Below, piece by piece: positions 22,031-34,132 of a stretch of 64,000 bases of DNA. The notes below the pieces were generated by a model, which was not told the DNA's origin, did not search any database, and saw only the letters and a list, made by a program, of their open reading frames with translations. The first letter of the stretch is position 1. Every line of letters begins with the position of its first letter. Made by a program: the position numbers and the translations under genes. Origin of the DNA: Cyprinodon diabolis (Eukaryota; Chordata; Actinopteri; Cyprinodontiformes; Cyprinodontidae). The stretch lies in the NCBI GenBank assembly GCA_030533445.1, contig CM060062.1:2020456-2084455 (forward strand), written 5' to 3'.

Positions 22031-22964
22031 CGGTCTTCTGCCGGCCGGTTTAGATGGGACAGGTAACGCAGTGAGAGTCTGGGAGGAATGACGCTCTGAT
22101 GAAGCTTTAGCTACGTGGAGGGGATGGAGGGGGGCTGAAACGGGGTCATCTGAGACAAAGTCAGACTTAGAGCAACCACTGCCTGCGCTTTGGGTAGCAG
22201 ACTGAGATGTGGCTTTAGTGGCGGTGTGGTTTGAAGCTGATTGGCCTGTGTTGGAGGCGGGTAAGGGTGAGTAATCAGTTTCTTCGATTGAACTTCCGCC
22301 TAGGCTACATTGAGCTGAAATAAACTCTTTGGAGTGCAGAAAACTGCCGCTTGACTTTAAAAAGTATAACTTGTCCTTAAAGCAATCTGCTTTGTTTACT
22401 CAATAACATGAAAAGGGCAAAAATATTCATGCAAAAGGTGGAGAGAATGTTGTCAAAAGTTCAGCTTTAAGAACTGCCCCACAGTGCCAGCAGATGGTTG
22501 TTTTGTTTAGCATAGAAACTCAATGTCAACCACATTAAAGGTGGAGCTCAGAGGAGCATAAGGAAAAGAAGATTCAGCTGGATTTTAAAGGTTCTGTGAG
22601 GCTCTGCTTAAGCTGATCAATCCAGCTGGATCTGCTGCAGCGAACAAAACAGGCCTCAATAAACAGGGATGAGTGTCAACAACCGTCTTAAAGCTACATT
22701 CTGAAAATAAGATATTCATCAAACTATTTTTCAGTGGGGGCACAAAATAAATGACCTTAGCTCAGCTCAGGCAGGAGCCACAGAAGAAAGGGGCCACATC
22801 CCGGACAACTGTGGCTTTATGTTTCTGTAGAGCGCTACAGATTCAAAGGCACTACTGATACAGATGGGAAAATGTCATTTAATACAGGAACATAATCTCC
22901 CTGAATCCAGCAGTCAGTCAGTCAGGGATGCATCTTAGATTTGGGGACAATAGAATTCTGTTAA
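22031..22964. other. no gene seen
   Basis: Mixed unique sequence. No exon or recognised repeat. Confidence 0.3.
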
Positions 22965-23288
22965 GTTTAACCAAATAGCACCAACATAAACCAAATGTTG
23001 TCAAAAGACACTTTACAATAAATCAGTTTATTAATTAAATTATTTAAAAGTTGTTTATCTAAGAAAATCCAGCAGATTACATCGAATCATCTACTTACAG
23101 AATTCATTCTTCCTGACTGACCATGCAAGGGCAGTGGCCAGTGAGTCACGTCGTCCCTTTGCAGCAATCTCTCATACAGTACCAAGCATGTATGTAGCAA
23201 CAGTGGGGGGGGGAATCCCCCTTTAACAGGAAGACACCTTTGGTAAAACCAGCAGTAGCCGCAGTGTGAGGATCCTTCTGCCACGACC
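22965..23288 (-). repeat. L2-like LINE 3' untranslated fragment
   Basis: Minus-strand L2 tail with 'gtttatctaagaaaatccag', a degenerate 'agcaacagtgggggggggaa' and 'accagcagtagccgcagtgtgag'. It is interrupted at 23289 by a solo LTR, and L2-like sequence resumes after 23745. Confidence 0.65.
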
Positions 23289-23745
23289 TGTCATGGTCTT
23301 GTTTCTGTTATGTTTTACTTTGCTCCATGTTTTCTAGTTTTATTGTTTTAATTCCTATTTTGTTGTGTTTTCTGGTTGTATTTCAGTTCTTAGGTTTTCT
23401 TTTCCCCAGCTCCTTTCTACACTGCTCTCTTCACACCTGCTCCCAATCAGCTCGTTAGTCCTCTCTTTGTTCAGTCTCCCATAAATACTCTCCTTGTGCA
23501 GTTCCTCAGTGCTGGTTCTTACTCGTCTTAAATCGTCTTTCTTCGTCTTTCCTGGTTTTACCCGGGGTCCTCATGATCGGTTTCCCCTGATGTCTCCATG
23601 GTTCTGGTTTGCTTTACATTTTAAAGTTGGATTTTTTGTATTCCTGCCTCTGTTACCTGTGTTAATTAATTAAAGAAACTGCAAGAACTCCCCCCTGCCT
23701 CTCAACCTCTGCATTTGGGTCCAAAACGACAACCAAACCCTGACA
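23289..23745 (+). repeat. solo LTR, same family as 33643-34132
   Basis: 457 bp beginning TGTCATGGTCTTG and ending AACCCTGACA, homologous to the LTR at 33643-34132 in inverse orientation. The flanking pentamers CGACC and CAACC agree at four of five positions, which fits a 5-bp LTR-element target duplication with one later change. No internal retroviral-like sequence is attached, so it arose by LTR-LTR recombination. It sits inside an L2 fragment. Confidence 0.85.
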
Positions 23746-24360
23746 CAACCAGGTTTGAGAAGATAGTGCAGACACACAAAAAAAGAGGGCTGCTCTCTCT
23801 ATGTAAAAAAAAAAAAAAAAAAAAAAAGGAAAACAGTAATAGCAGTACTAAAGTAGCTCCTTTAGTGACTGCCTAGATAATCATCACAGCTAAACTCCTG
23901 ACCAGTTTTCAAGTCTATACGATAAAAGGAATAATACATTTCCAATACATTTCCAAAAGCTATATCTAGTATGGAAAACAAGAAGTTGTTTACAGCAGTA
24001 GCTCAGTCAGTCCTCCAACTCTATAAGGTTTTATTTCGAAAAAGAATATCGGACCAGATGTAGTTTTAAGCAAGAGAGAAACTGAAAGATAACACAAGTT
24101 AGAAGGGTGAAATAAAAGCCAAGGCAAAACAATGAGCAGGTTCATGAATAGGGTTCCCTATGTCCTCCAGCAGTCTAAGCCTATAGCAGCAAAACTTTAG
24201 TACTTTGTACATAGGAGAGGAGCCTAGCAACAGATCTGCCTCCCATTCTACTTTTAGAACCTTCAGCACCACCAATAAGCATGAAGGATATGAGAGAAGT
24301 TATGTGCTAAAAACATAAAGAACAAACCGATTTCTGATGTTTGATGGAGCTCAATCGTCA
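23746..24360 (-). repeat. degenerate L2-like fragment, poly-A tract inside
   Basis: Near 24150-24270, 'ccctatgtcctccagcagtc' and 'ctgcctcccattctactttt' match L2 sequence at 8.2-8.4 kb. 23804-23827 is a homopolymer A run. The rest is too diverged to align by eye. Confidence 0.55.
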
Positions 24361-26063
24361 TGAATTGGTTGGCAGTTTTATGTTGTAAAAGGTACAACAG
24401 AATGAATAAATACATTATTTCTTAATGGATAAAATATTTATTTTCCCTCTGAATTAATTATCAAAGTAAAGATTTGATTTATTAAACTTAGTCATCGAAT
24501 GGAAGGTAATCCTACTGTTACATCAAAGTTCTTCCAGTTTCAGGCTTTTACACGACTTTAAAGATGTCCATATTCATTTTTCTTATTTTTATTGTTTTTC
24601 TGAAGTAAACGAGCTTCTGGAGAAACTAATGCAGCTAAGAAGTGGTTTTCACTTCCTGTTACGCTTTCAGTGACGTCACCAGCCTCTAAAACTGAAGTTA
24701 AAAATCGGTTTTCCGACTATTTCTAAGGTTATTAGCTTCATTATTGAACTTTTTCACCTCCTCAATTTGTGCCTCAGCCATCAACCTTCCTGATCCTGTT
24801 GCTGGTGGCTTCCTGCTATTTCTTGTTCTCAGCTTTCAATAAATATGAGAGAATTTTCATTATTAGTGTAAAAAAGTTTGGGTCCTTAGATGTGGTCTTT
24901 AAATGGACACTGTTCATTAGGCAAACAACTAAGTGGAGTTTAAATATGGTGACGGATGAGTCAGGTGAAATGCTTACCAGGACATTCCAACATCAGGAGG
25001 TCAAACATCTGGAGTAGATAAGGTTCCTGCAGCCCAGAGGTTGGTCATGCCATTGAGCTTGTCTGTCTTTTGGTTCTGTATGAGGAGTTTTCTGTTCTCT
25101 TTTACTTTTATTCAATAAATATGTCTGATGAGTTAAATGGCTGGCCCAGCACTTCTTTCTTTACAACTGACCTACGATCTGTAATTTCTTGAAAGTGGTC
25201 AAAGTTTCCCTCAAACTGTGATTTTAGATTACATGTGTTGTAATTGGAACTTTATAAATAAACTGAACTGACTATATCTAACTTATTTCTAGCTGATGCA
25301 TGAATATCACAGTATTTCACAATGTTTTCCACCAAGCACTGATCTGAGTATTAAAAATTCTATCGTCTGGTAATCACTGTCCAATACTTTATTTATACCA
25401 AAGACAATTTCCTTAAAGTTACTTTGCAGCTCAGAAAGATAAATAATTTCATGAATCTGTATTAAATTATACTTTGATCACTCTTCAATTAATAATTGAT
25501 CACAGCAAAAGAGAAGCAAGAAAAAAAATTCCTGGATAGCGAATAATTTGCAGTTTGCCCAAACAGCATCAGTCTTCTTCAGTAAACTCACACGTCCAGG
25601 GTCTCTAACAAAATATTCATAAGAAATGTTTAAATTGTTCAAAGTATTTTCAATACTTGTTTTTTTTTTTTTTTTTTATCTTCTTCTTGCCACTAGGGGG
25701 TTCTGCAGCAACCCCACTTCCCCCGGCCACGCTTTTATATAAGTGTTGTGATTCTATAGTTAAATTCTATTCCCAGCCCGCTAGGAATTTATGTTTCTGA
25801 TCCTTTAAGATGTTTATTGCCCTCCCCTGTAGGGGTGGTAAAATATCTTATTTAATCAGACATTGTTTCAGCTGTTATATACTGTTTATGACACACAGTC
25901 CTACTAACTGTGTGTTAGAACAATAAATGAAAGAGTGATTCGAGCTCTAATCATGGTCAAACAGTTAATTCTGCACATACATGGAATAAATTCACCACAA
26001 CTGTTCAAAATATAAGAGTTTATTAACAAAAATCCTTCAGCTCCAAGTCAAACATATTTCAGT
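24361..26063. other. no gene seen
   Basis: AT-rich sequence. An L2-like tail remnant ('cttttataaataaactgaactgac'-like) lies near 25250. A poly-T run covers 25661-25677. No exon supported. Confidence 0.3.
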
Positions 26064-29000
26064 TTAAAGCTACAGTGTGTAATAATTACAGGGATATAAA
26101 GTCAGAAATGTAATATATTATACATAACTATGTTATTTATCATCATCTATGAGCTCAGCCTTTTAACCTTAATATTTGCGTTGCCTTAGAATTCGTTAAT
26201 TACATAGGAGCGGGTCTCGCAGCCATGGAGGCAGACATCTTTGCGCTACGGCAGCGCAGAGGCAACAAACTAGCTATTGCGAGAACGCCCATTACGCTCG
26301 AAAGTAACTACGGCAAGTTGAGAGAGATGAACTGAGACGGTACTGAACAATAGATGGCAGTATTATGCCTGAGAAGCGTTTAGTCTGCCTGAAACCAAAG
26401 AAGAAGAAGAAGGTATACGGCGCATCAGTAACAAGAAAGGTGAACAAGGCGGCAGGCTTGAGTGACTTTGCAAACTGTTTGGCACTGTGTGGCCAAACAT
26501 CAGACGAATGGAGGATCATGCCTACTCTGTATCACAACGAAAAGCGGCGGACACCGAACCCCCGTCATCTAAGAAGCGGAAACACGACGAGAATAAACGC
26601 AAGCGTGACAAGAAACGGCAAAAAACACGGATCAACATTGGCACGGCATTTACACGATGGAAGTCACTGATGGAGGAAAAAGGTTTTCAAAGTGACGCTC
26701 AAGTTGCCAGTTTTCTCTTGGACAGGTAATTAATCCTACACACACAATTGTCTTTTTATACACGTAATACCTCACCCCCACATCCCGTTTCAACCAAACT
26801 ATTGTCAAGATGTCAGGTAGCATTACCTAGATAAGGCCACAGCTTCATAAAATTACCACAGCTGATAGTGGCGTGCGTGTGAGAGAGACAGATATATGAA
26901 GCTGCATATTAGCGAGCTACGTGCCAGGCAGCAGACTTATCACTGGATTTATCTTACACTTGTATTTGATGGCTGTTTATCACGTATACAGGTATATTTC
27001 AATATTGTAAGTCTAGGCAAGCCATTCCTCTCAGCTTCATCTCATGTATGGTAACAGCAATTATTACGGCTGTGTGTGACTCTGTAACCTCAGATGTGTC
27101 ACTGGTCCTACAGCTATGAGAGAAGTCCTTCAGCGTCTACTCCGATGAAGGGAAAACCCTCTCTTGTGACGGCCCAGCTCTGTCAACGATTGGTGCTTCT
27201 AGTGGCACAGACAGGCAAGTCATCACTCTGAAACTATTGTGGTCCTAACACACTTCATAACCTGATTGTAGTTTTGTTGTACTGTGACATTGGTTCAGTA
27301 ATAAATAAAGCTACTCTCAGATTCTGATGCTAATAACATAGCAAGTGAGTCAGCTTTCTGTAGTGTTTACCGTCGCTCTCCATATGTGTAAAGAAACATG
27401 CTGTGATTATACTTTACAGAGAGGAGCATTTGGATGTAATTGCAGGAGCTACAGAAATTCAGAGCCTGGAGCAAAGGTAACAGCTAACTTGTACCATCTT
27501 TGAGCTATGTCATCTTCTTCTATAAACTTATAATTGGTGTTTTTTTTTTTTTCAACAGCTTACAGGACATGAGTATTGTTGAGGAGGAGATGGGGGAAAA
27601 TGTTTTCAATGATCTGTTGAATAGTGTGTAAGTGATACTTTCTAACTATTCTAAATGTGCTGTGATCGATTTTTATTTTTTTTGTTAATTTCTTCCCCCC
27701 CCCAATTTTCCCTTCTTTACAGAATCGATTGGACAGATGAAGGTTCTTCCAACATTCATCCCAAAAGTGATGATGGCAAAAATTATGACAGCTCAGATGA
27801 AGAGTATTTTCCACCTATTTGTATACGGTATGTCATCAGTCATTCTTTGTACTGCTACTGTTGTGTGGTATTATAGTTTTTTTTTGTCAAATTATTTGTG
27901 GCACACATGCTTTCATTATGTGTCTCAATAGAATGGATGGAGCACTTAAAGGACCATCCATTGATGAACTTCCAGTTATTGGACTAGATGAAACTGTACA
28001 TGATCAGCCTGCACATGAAGACCCTCCTGATGAGCCACCAGGTGATGAAGAACCTGCTTTCCCACAGCCACTGCATGTCCTCTGTGAGGATGACATCGGT
28101 GCCAGAGCAGCAATAGTTTATGAAGGCTGCTTGAAACAACTGGCCACATTTCTGATCCTGCCGGTGGATAAGTGTACAGGTCTACTTCAGACTGGCGCAT
28201 TTTGCAACAGCAGTGCCCCGTTTGAGATAAACATCGCTATTAAGGGGACAGCAATAAGTGTGGAATGGGTAAGTCTTGACCCTTGTGGCACATTGTAAGA
28301 TTATGGTTGTCTAGCTATGACAATTTTCTGGTGGAAGCCAGTATTTTTTATTTATTTATTTATTCGCATGTCTTTGACTTTTAGGTCTGTCCCAAAGGAC
28401 ACAGCTTGTGGAGATGGAATTCCCAGGCAAAAATGAAGTTTGGGATGCAAATAGGAGATTTTCTCTTGTCCACCAACATTTTACTGTTTGGCAATAACTA
28501 TGCAAAGGTTGCCCTTTTGTTCAAATTTATGAACATGGGGATGGTGAACAAGAACACCTTCTTCTCCATTCAGGACAGTTACTGTGTTGACACCATAAAA
28601 GACTTCTGGGAAGAGAGGAGGAGTGAGGCCCTCAGTTCCCTTCAAGGGAAAGATGTTGTTGTTCTAGGTACATAGCTCAACAAGTAATAAAGACATTAGA
28701 CAAGGACAGTGTGATTGTAAGCAGCTGATCATTTTATTTTTTGCCTTTTTGTATTACTTTTTCAGCAGATGGAAGAAATGACTCACCAGGCCACTGTGCA
28801 CAGTACTGCAGCTACACCACCATGGAGAATGACACCAAAGAGATCATTCATGTTGCCACCATCGACAAGCGGCACACATCCTGGAACTCTGTTGTCATGG
28901 AGAGGGAGGGCTTTATCCAGACTGTGGACAAGCTAACATCAGAGATAAAGCTTGTAGAGGTCTGCACTGATGCTCATGCCCAGATTGGGGCCCTTATGAG

Positions 29001-30138
29001 TAAGGCTTTATCTGATAAAGTGTATGAATTCCTTTGTTTGAAACATTACTAGAATACTGTAGTGATATTGAATGTTTCCCTACTATGCAGACCCAGATAA
29101 AGGCAAATACAAGGCACTTGGAATTCATCACAGTCTGGACATGTGGCATGGTGCCAAAAACCTGGCTAAAAAAATAGCAGCTGTAAGTTAAAAAATGGCT
29201 CAAATTTTATCATTTACATTAATCATAAAGTGATGACTGTATAGGCATCTACAGTATGACTGAAGTTAGCTAATCAATCAGGTGTAGTCTTCAACATTAA
29301 AATGTGTCTACTTACCCTTACATGTAATATGGTTGAATACCTTATGTCATTTGCCTTTTATATATGTTTTTTTCTCCTAAAGGCAGCAAAAATCAAAGGA
29401 CAATCAACCATCTTTGTCTGGCTGAAAGACATTGTGAACCATTTTTGGTGGTGTTGTAAGATGGCTGACACAACTGAGCAGTTTCTTGTAAGTGCGTATG
29501 TGTATGAAAATTTGCACACATATTTAATGTATTTCAGGATACAGTTTGTCTATGAAAAAGACAGTGCTTTTCTACTTTTTACACAGACACTATGGATTGG
29601 CATCACCCACCATGTGTGCAACATTCACACATGGAAAACAGGAAAATGCGAACATGGACATCTGGAAGAACTGCATGGAAAGGAGTGGATCCAGAGAGAC
29701 TCCAAATGCCACAAAGCTTTAATAGACATTATTCTCAATAAGCGTTGGCAGAAGAATGTTCATAAATACCTACGCTTCAGGTAAAGTGCATCTAAATGCT
29801 TCACACAAAATCACATTGTGTACATTATACTATTCTGTGGTTGTTTTTGCAAAGACTGAAGTTTACAATTACTGTTCAATCAGATCAACTGCTGACCTAG
29901 AAGCATTCCAGAACCATATTCTGATGTATGCCAGCAAGCGTCATGCTTTCAGTCCCCCGGTTTATGAGGCAAGAGTTCTCCTGAAAACAACGTGGGCTAC
30001 ATTAATAATTGGCAATCCTTTTGGGGAAAGCCTGGTCTGATTCGGAGAGACGGCATCCATCCCACTTTGGATGGTGCAGCTCTTCTTTCTAGGAATCTGG
30101 CCACATTTATTAGTCCTCCAAAACCCTGACCACCCAGG

Positions 30139-31858
30139 GTGCAGACCAGGAAGCAGAGTTGTAGTTTAACACACATCTCTGCAGCTTCTCTACTGTTACC
30201 CACTCTTTACTCTATCCAGACAGTGTCTTGCCCACGACCAAAATCTAATAAATTAGCAAATATTCCCAAAGGAGTAAATCATGATAATCTAATTAAAATC
30301 AAAATAACTCTAATTGGGGAAAAAGTTAAAACAATTAAATGCGGTCTGTTTAACATAAGATCTCTTTCCTCTAAAAGTTTGCTAGTTAATGACTTGATTT
30401 GTGATAATCACATTGACTTGTTTTTCCTTACAGAAACCTGGCTGCAGCAAGAGGATTATGTGAGCATAAACGAGGCAACTCCTTCAAGCTATTTAAATTT
30501 TCACATACCCAGAAGTTCTGGGCGAGGAGGAGGAGTAGCAACAATCTTCCAGCCTGACTTACTGATTACTCCCAAAACAGTTAATACCTACAACTCTTTT
30601 GAACATTTAACCCTTAATTTCCCTCATCCAAATTGCAAGAAAACCTCTTCTTTTTGTAACTTTGTATCGTCCGCCAGGTCCTTACTCTGAATTTTTAGAT
30701 GAGTTTTCAGAGTTCCTTTCTGATTTGGTATTAAATGCTGACAGGGTCATCATAGTGGGAGATTTTAACATCCATGCTGACATTGAAGGCGATAGCTTAA
30801 GAGCAGCCTTTAATGCTATCTTAGACACTATTGGCTTTGTTCAAAATGTGAATAGTCCCACACATTCTCATCTTCATACTTTGGATCTTGTGCTGACATA
30901 CGGCATGGAATGTGAAGAAATAACAGCATTTCCTCACAACCCTGTCCTCTCTGACCACTTTCTAATAACCTTCAGGATTACTTTAACAGAGTTCTCCTCC
31001 CCCAAAAGAAGGTTACATTTTAGTAGATCTTTATCAGATGGTGCAGTTATAAATTTTAAAGAATCTGCTTCACTTTCTCTCTCCTCTGTGTCGCTGAGCA
31101 GTGCTGCAGAGTGCAAAAGCATAGCTTATTCCCCTTCACAGGTTGATGATTTTGTTGATGGGGTTGCTAGTTCTCTGCGTACTGCCTTAGACAACGCAGC
31201 TCCCTTGAAAATGAAAACCGTTGAAAATAGAAAGCTTGCTCCTTGGTTTAATGCAGAGCTGCGTACTTTGAAGCAAAATGCTAGGAAACTGGAGAGAAAA
31301 TATCGCTCCACAGGCCTGCGGGAGTCCTTCCTAGTCTGGAAAAATGGTTTACTGCTGTATAAGAGGACCCTTTGTAAAGCAAGAGCAGCATACTTCTCCT
31401 CATTAATAGAGGAGAATAAGAATAATCCTAGATTTCTTTTTAATACAGTTGCCAAACTCACCCAGAGCCACAGCTCTGTTGAACCGTCCATTCCACCTGC
31501 TCTTAGCAGCAATGATTTTATGGGATTCTTTATAAATAAGATTGATCTTATTAAAAATAAGATCATAAGCACTCCTCTATCCGCGATTGTACCTGAGGTA
31601 GTCATGGAATCTGAACCGGGTTTAGACTGCTTTGATCCAGTTGAACTTTCTGAATTAGCAAAATTATTGTCTTCATCTAAGCCTTCAACTTGTATGTTAG
31701 ATCCAGTTCCAACCAGGTTGTTTAAGGAGGTATTCCCTTTGATCTCCTCCTCCATTTTAGATGTGATTAATCTATCTCTGTTACAGGGATATGTACCTAA
31801 AGCTTTTAAGGTTGCTGCAATTAAACCTCTGCTTAAGAAACCGTCTCTTGGAGGACGA
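30139..31858 (+). pseudogene. L2 ORF2, endonuclease part only
   Basis: The APE-type endonuclease is recognisable: '[20 protein letters not shown]', '[11 protein letters not shown]' (catalytic Glu), then after a frame change near 30655 '[19 protein letters not shown]', 'VIIVGDFNIHAD' and 'NPVLSDHFLITF' (SDH). The linker follows with 'ENRKLAPWFNAELRTLKQNA', 'NPRFLFNTVAKLTQSHSS' and 'KPSTCMLDPVPTRLFKEVF'. It breaks off after 'VAAIKPLLKKPSL', just inside the RT domain, where the Gypsy fragment starts. No YADD box remains. The 506-codon open frame to 32182 is therefore a chance fusion of L2 with antisense Gypsy repeat sequence. Confidence 0.88.
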
Positions 31859-31899
31859 CGTCTCCGTTGCAGCAGGAACCTCGGAGGAGGACGACGTCT

Positions 31900-33260
31900 G
31901 GCTATAGCTGGCTCCGGGTCAGGAACGGGGGAGTCCACCGACTGTGGCTCCACCTCAGGAACGGGGAAGACCACCGACTGTGGCTCCACCTCAGTAAACG
32001 GGGAAGACCACCGACTGTGGCTCCACCTCAGGAACGGGGGAGTCCACCGACTGTGGCTCCACCTCAGGAACGGGGGAGTCCACCGACTGTGGCTCCACCT
32101 CAGGAACGGGGAAGACCACCGACTGTGGCTCCACCTCAGGAACGGGGAAGACCACCGACTGTGGCTCCACATCAGGAACTGAAGAGACCACCGACCTTGG
32201 CTCCACATCAGGAACTGAAGAGACCACCGACTGTGGCTCCACATCAGGGACTGAGGAGACCACCGACTGTGGCTCCACATCAGGGACTGAGGAGACCACA
32301 GACTGTGGCTCCACATCAGGAGTCTCAGGAAGAAGCAGAGCGAGCTCAGGGGTCTCCAGATGGCACAGAGCAGGCTCAGGGGTCTCCAGACGGCACAGAG
32401 CGAGCTCATTGGTCTCCACATGGCACAGAGCGAGCTCAGGGGTCTCCAGACGGCACAGAGCGAGCTCAGGGGTCTCCAGACGGCACAGAGCTAACTCAGG
32501 GGTCTCCAGACGGCACAGAGCTAACTCAGGGGTCTCCGGCGCTGGGGAAACCGCCCCGCTAATAGGCTCAGGTACTGGGGAAACTGCCCCACTAATGGGC
32601 ACTGGAGCTATGGAATCTGGCCCTCTACTGGGCACTGGAGCTAGGGAATCTGGCCCTCTACTGGGCACTGAAGCTAGGGAAACTTGCCCTCTACTGGGCA
32701 CTGAAGCTAGGGAAACTGGCCCTCTACTGGGCACTGGAGCTAGGGAAACTGGCCTTCTACTGGGCACTGGAGCTAGGGAAACTGGCCTTCTACTGGGCAC
32801 TGGAGCTAGGGAAACTGGCCCGTTAATGGGCATTGGAGCTAGGGAAACTGGACCGTTAATGGGCACTGGAGCTAGGGAAACTGGACTGTTAATGGGTTCT
32901 GAAGCTGATGGAGGTGGTTGGAAAAGGAAACGATCTTCCCTCTCCCCATAAAAGAAGGTCCATAATTGAGACTCCTCAATATGGGGAGCTCTGACTGTAG
33001 GGGGTGTAATAATGAGTTTCTTTAAGGATGGGGCTAGCTGTTCGTGATAACTGAGATTTAGGGAGAAACTGACCTGGTTATAAGGGGAGCTAAGGCTGGC
33101 AGCTGGCTGACCCATGGGAGTGGAGGCGTCAGGCTGACCCGCCGGAGAGGGAGTGGAGGCGTCAGGCTGACCCGCCGGAGAGGGAGTGGTGGCGTCAGGT
33201 TGACCCGCCGGAGAGGGAGTGGTGGCGTCAGGTTGACCCGCCGGAGAGGGAGTGGATTTC
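31900..33260. repeat. mosaic of 30-, 33- and 36-bp minisatellites
   Basis: Four adjacent tandem arrays inside the gag-like ORF: 36-bp units about 31915-32320, 30-bp units about 32335-32540, 33-bp units about 32570-32890 and another 33-bp family about 33120-33250. Long frames stay open on both strands across them. Confidence 0.85.
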
Positions 33261-33626
33261 CTCCCCCGGCGGCGCTTACGCCTGGAGGAGGCAGACGGCA
33301 TGGGGGGACCAACAGCTGGTGAAGGTGGTGGAACTGGACCGGATTGACAGCAGGATAGGAAGGAGATGAAGAGATGGTTTGGGTGGTGGAGGTCTGCTGA
33401 AGAGCTCGGCGCTGGCTGCTTGGTGGTTCCACTCCAACTCTTCAAACAGTTCAGATAATACTGGGGGAGAAATGAGTGTGAAGTTTGAGAGGAGAATCTG
33501 TTTAAGTTGGCTAGTTGCACTCACCCTCTTCCAAGGCGGTGTGAGGTTGGATATTGAGTCCAGAGTATTGCCTAGATTGAGGAAAAAGTCCCTCAGGGTG
33601 TCCAGACTGGGCTCTGCTGGGTCCAT
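31991..33626 (-). pseudogene. gag-like ORF with Pro-rich tandem repeats
   Basis: Starts MDPAEPSLDTLRDFFLNLGN at 33626, a layout I recall for fish LTR-element Gag proteins. The first frame runs to 33276. A frame change near 33350 leads to a 509-codon frame ending at 31991. That frame has a basic stretch 'SSRRKRRRGRK', then blocks of tandem repeats: 11-residue 'TTPSPAGQPDA', 11-residue 'PVSLAPVPSRG', 10-residue 'ETPELALCRL' and 12-residue 'EVEPQSVVFPVP'. Underlying units are 33, 33, 30 and 36 bp, all multiples of three. No CCHC knuckle is visible. An intron-like GTGAGT...CCCCAG pair sits at about 33525-33460, but splicing there would hit a stop. Confidence 0.7.
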
Positions 33627-33642
33627 CTTGGTTGGTTCCTAA

Positions 33643-34132
33643 TGTCAGGGTTTGGTTGTGGTAGAGGACCCAAATGCAGAGGCAGAGAGGCTGAGGAGAT
33701 TTCTTGGGAGTTTAATGGGGCAAAAAACAGTAACAAAGGCAGGAATGCAAAAATCCAAACAATAATCAAAGCAAACCAGAACTATGGAGACATCTGGGGG
33801 AAACCAAACACGAGGAGCCAGGGAGAGACGAGGAACGTGGACAACAGCACGGGAGGACAGCAAAGACAAGGAACCAACAAAGAGTGAAAGCAGAGGGAGA
33901 GCATATATAGCAGAGAGAGACAAAGGGAGGGTTAACGAGCTGACAAGGAACAGGTGTGAGAGGAGACAACGAGGGAGCCAAGGGGAAAGGAACACACACA
34001 AGAGGGCTACAGAGGACAACAGAAAAACATGAGAACTAATATAAATCTAGAAACACAACAAAACTGGCATTAAACCAATAAATCTAGAAAACAAGGAGCA
34101 AAGAAAAGAACAGCAGAACCAAGACCATGACA
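33643..34132 (-). repeat. 5' LTR of the Gypsy-type fragment
   Basis: 490 bp, TGTCATGGTCTTGG to CCCTGACA on the minus strand. Homologous to the solo LTR at 23289-23745. The leader between LTR and ATG is only about 16 bp and no clear tRNA primer site stands out. Confidence 0.85.

Larger units (their letters stand above)
31859..34132 (-). mobile_element. Gypsy-type retrotransposon 5' part (LTR plus gag-like ORF)
   Basis: Minus-strand LTR (34132-33643) followed by a short leader and a gag-like ORF that starts at 33626 and is repeat-rich to about 31880. No pol domain remains. It lies inside the L2 insertion and replaced the L2 RT, so its far end is a deletion junction. Superfamily is inferred; with no RT it could be another LTR group. 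Confidence 0.75.

Noticed and set aside
24769..25017. 82-codon ORF with a hydrophobic start
   Set aside because: A signal-peptide-like start alone is weak; no family resemblance and no second exon.
30662..32182. 506-codon ORF as one gene
   Set aside because: Its first about 400 codons are L2 ORF2 and the rest is antisense Gypsy repeat; the join at 31858 is an insertion/deletion boundary.
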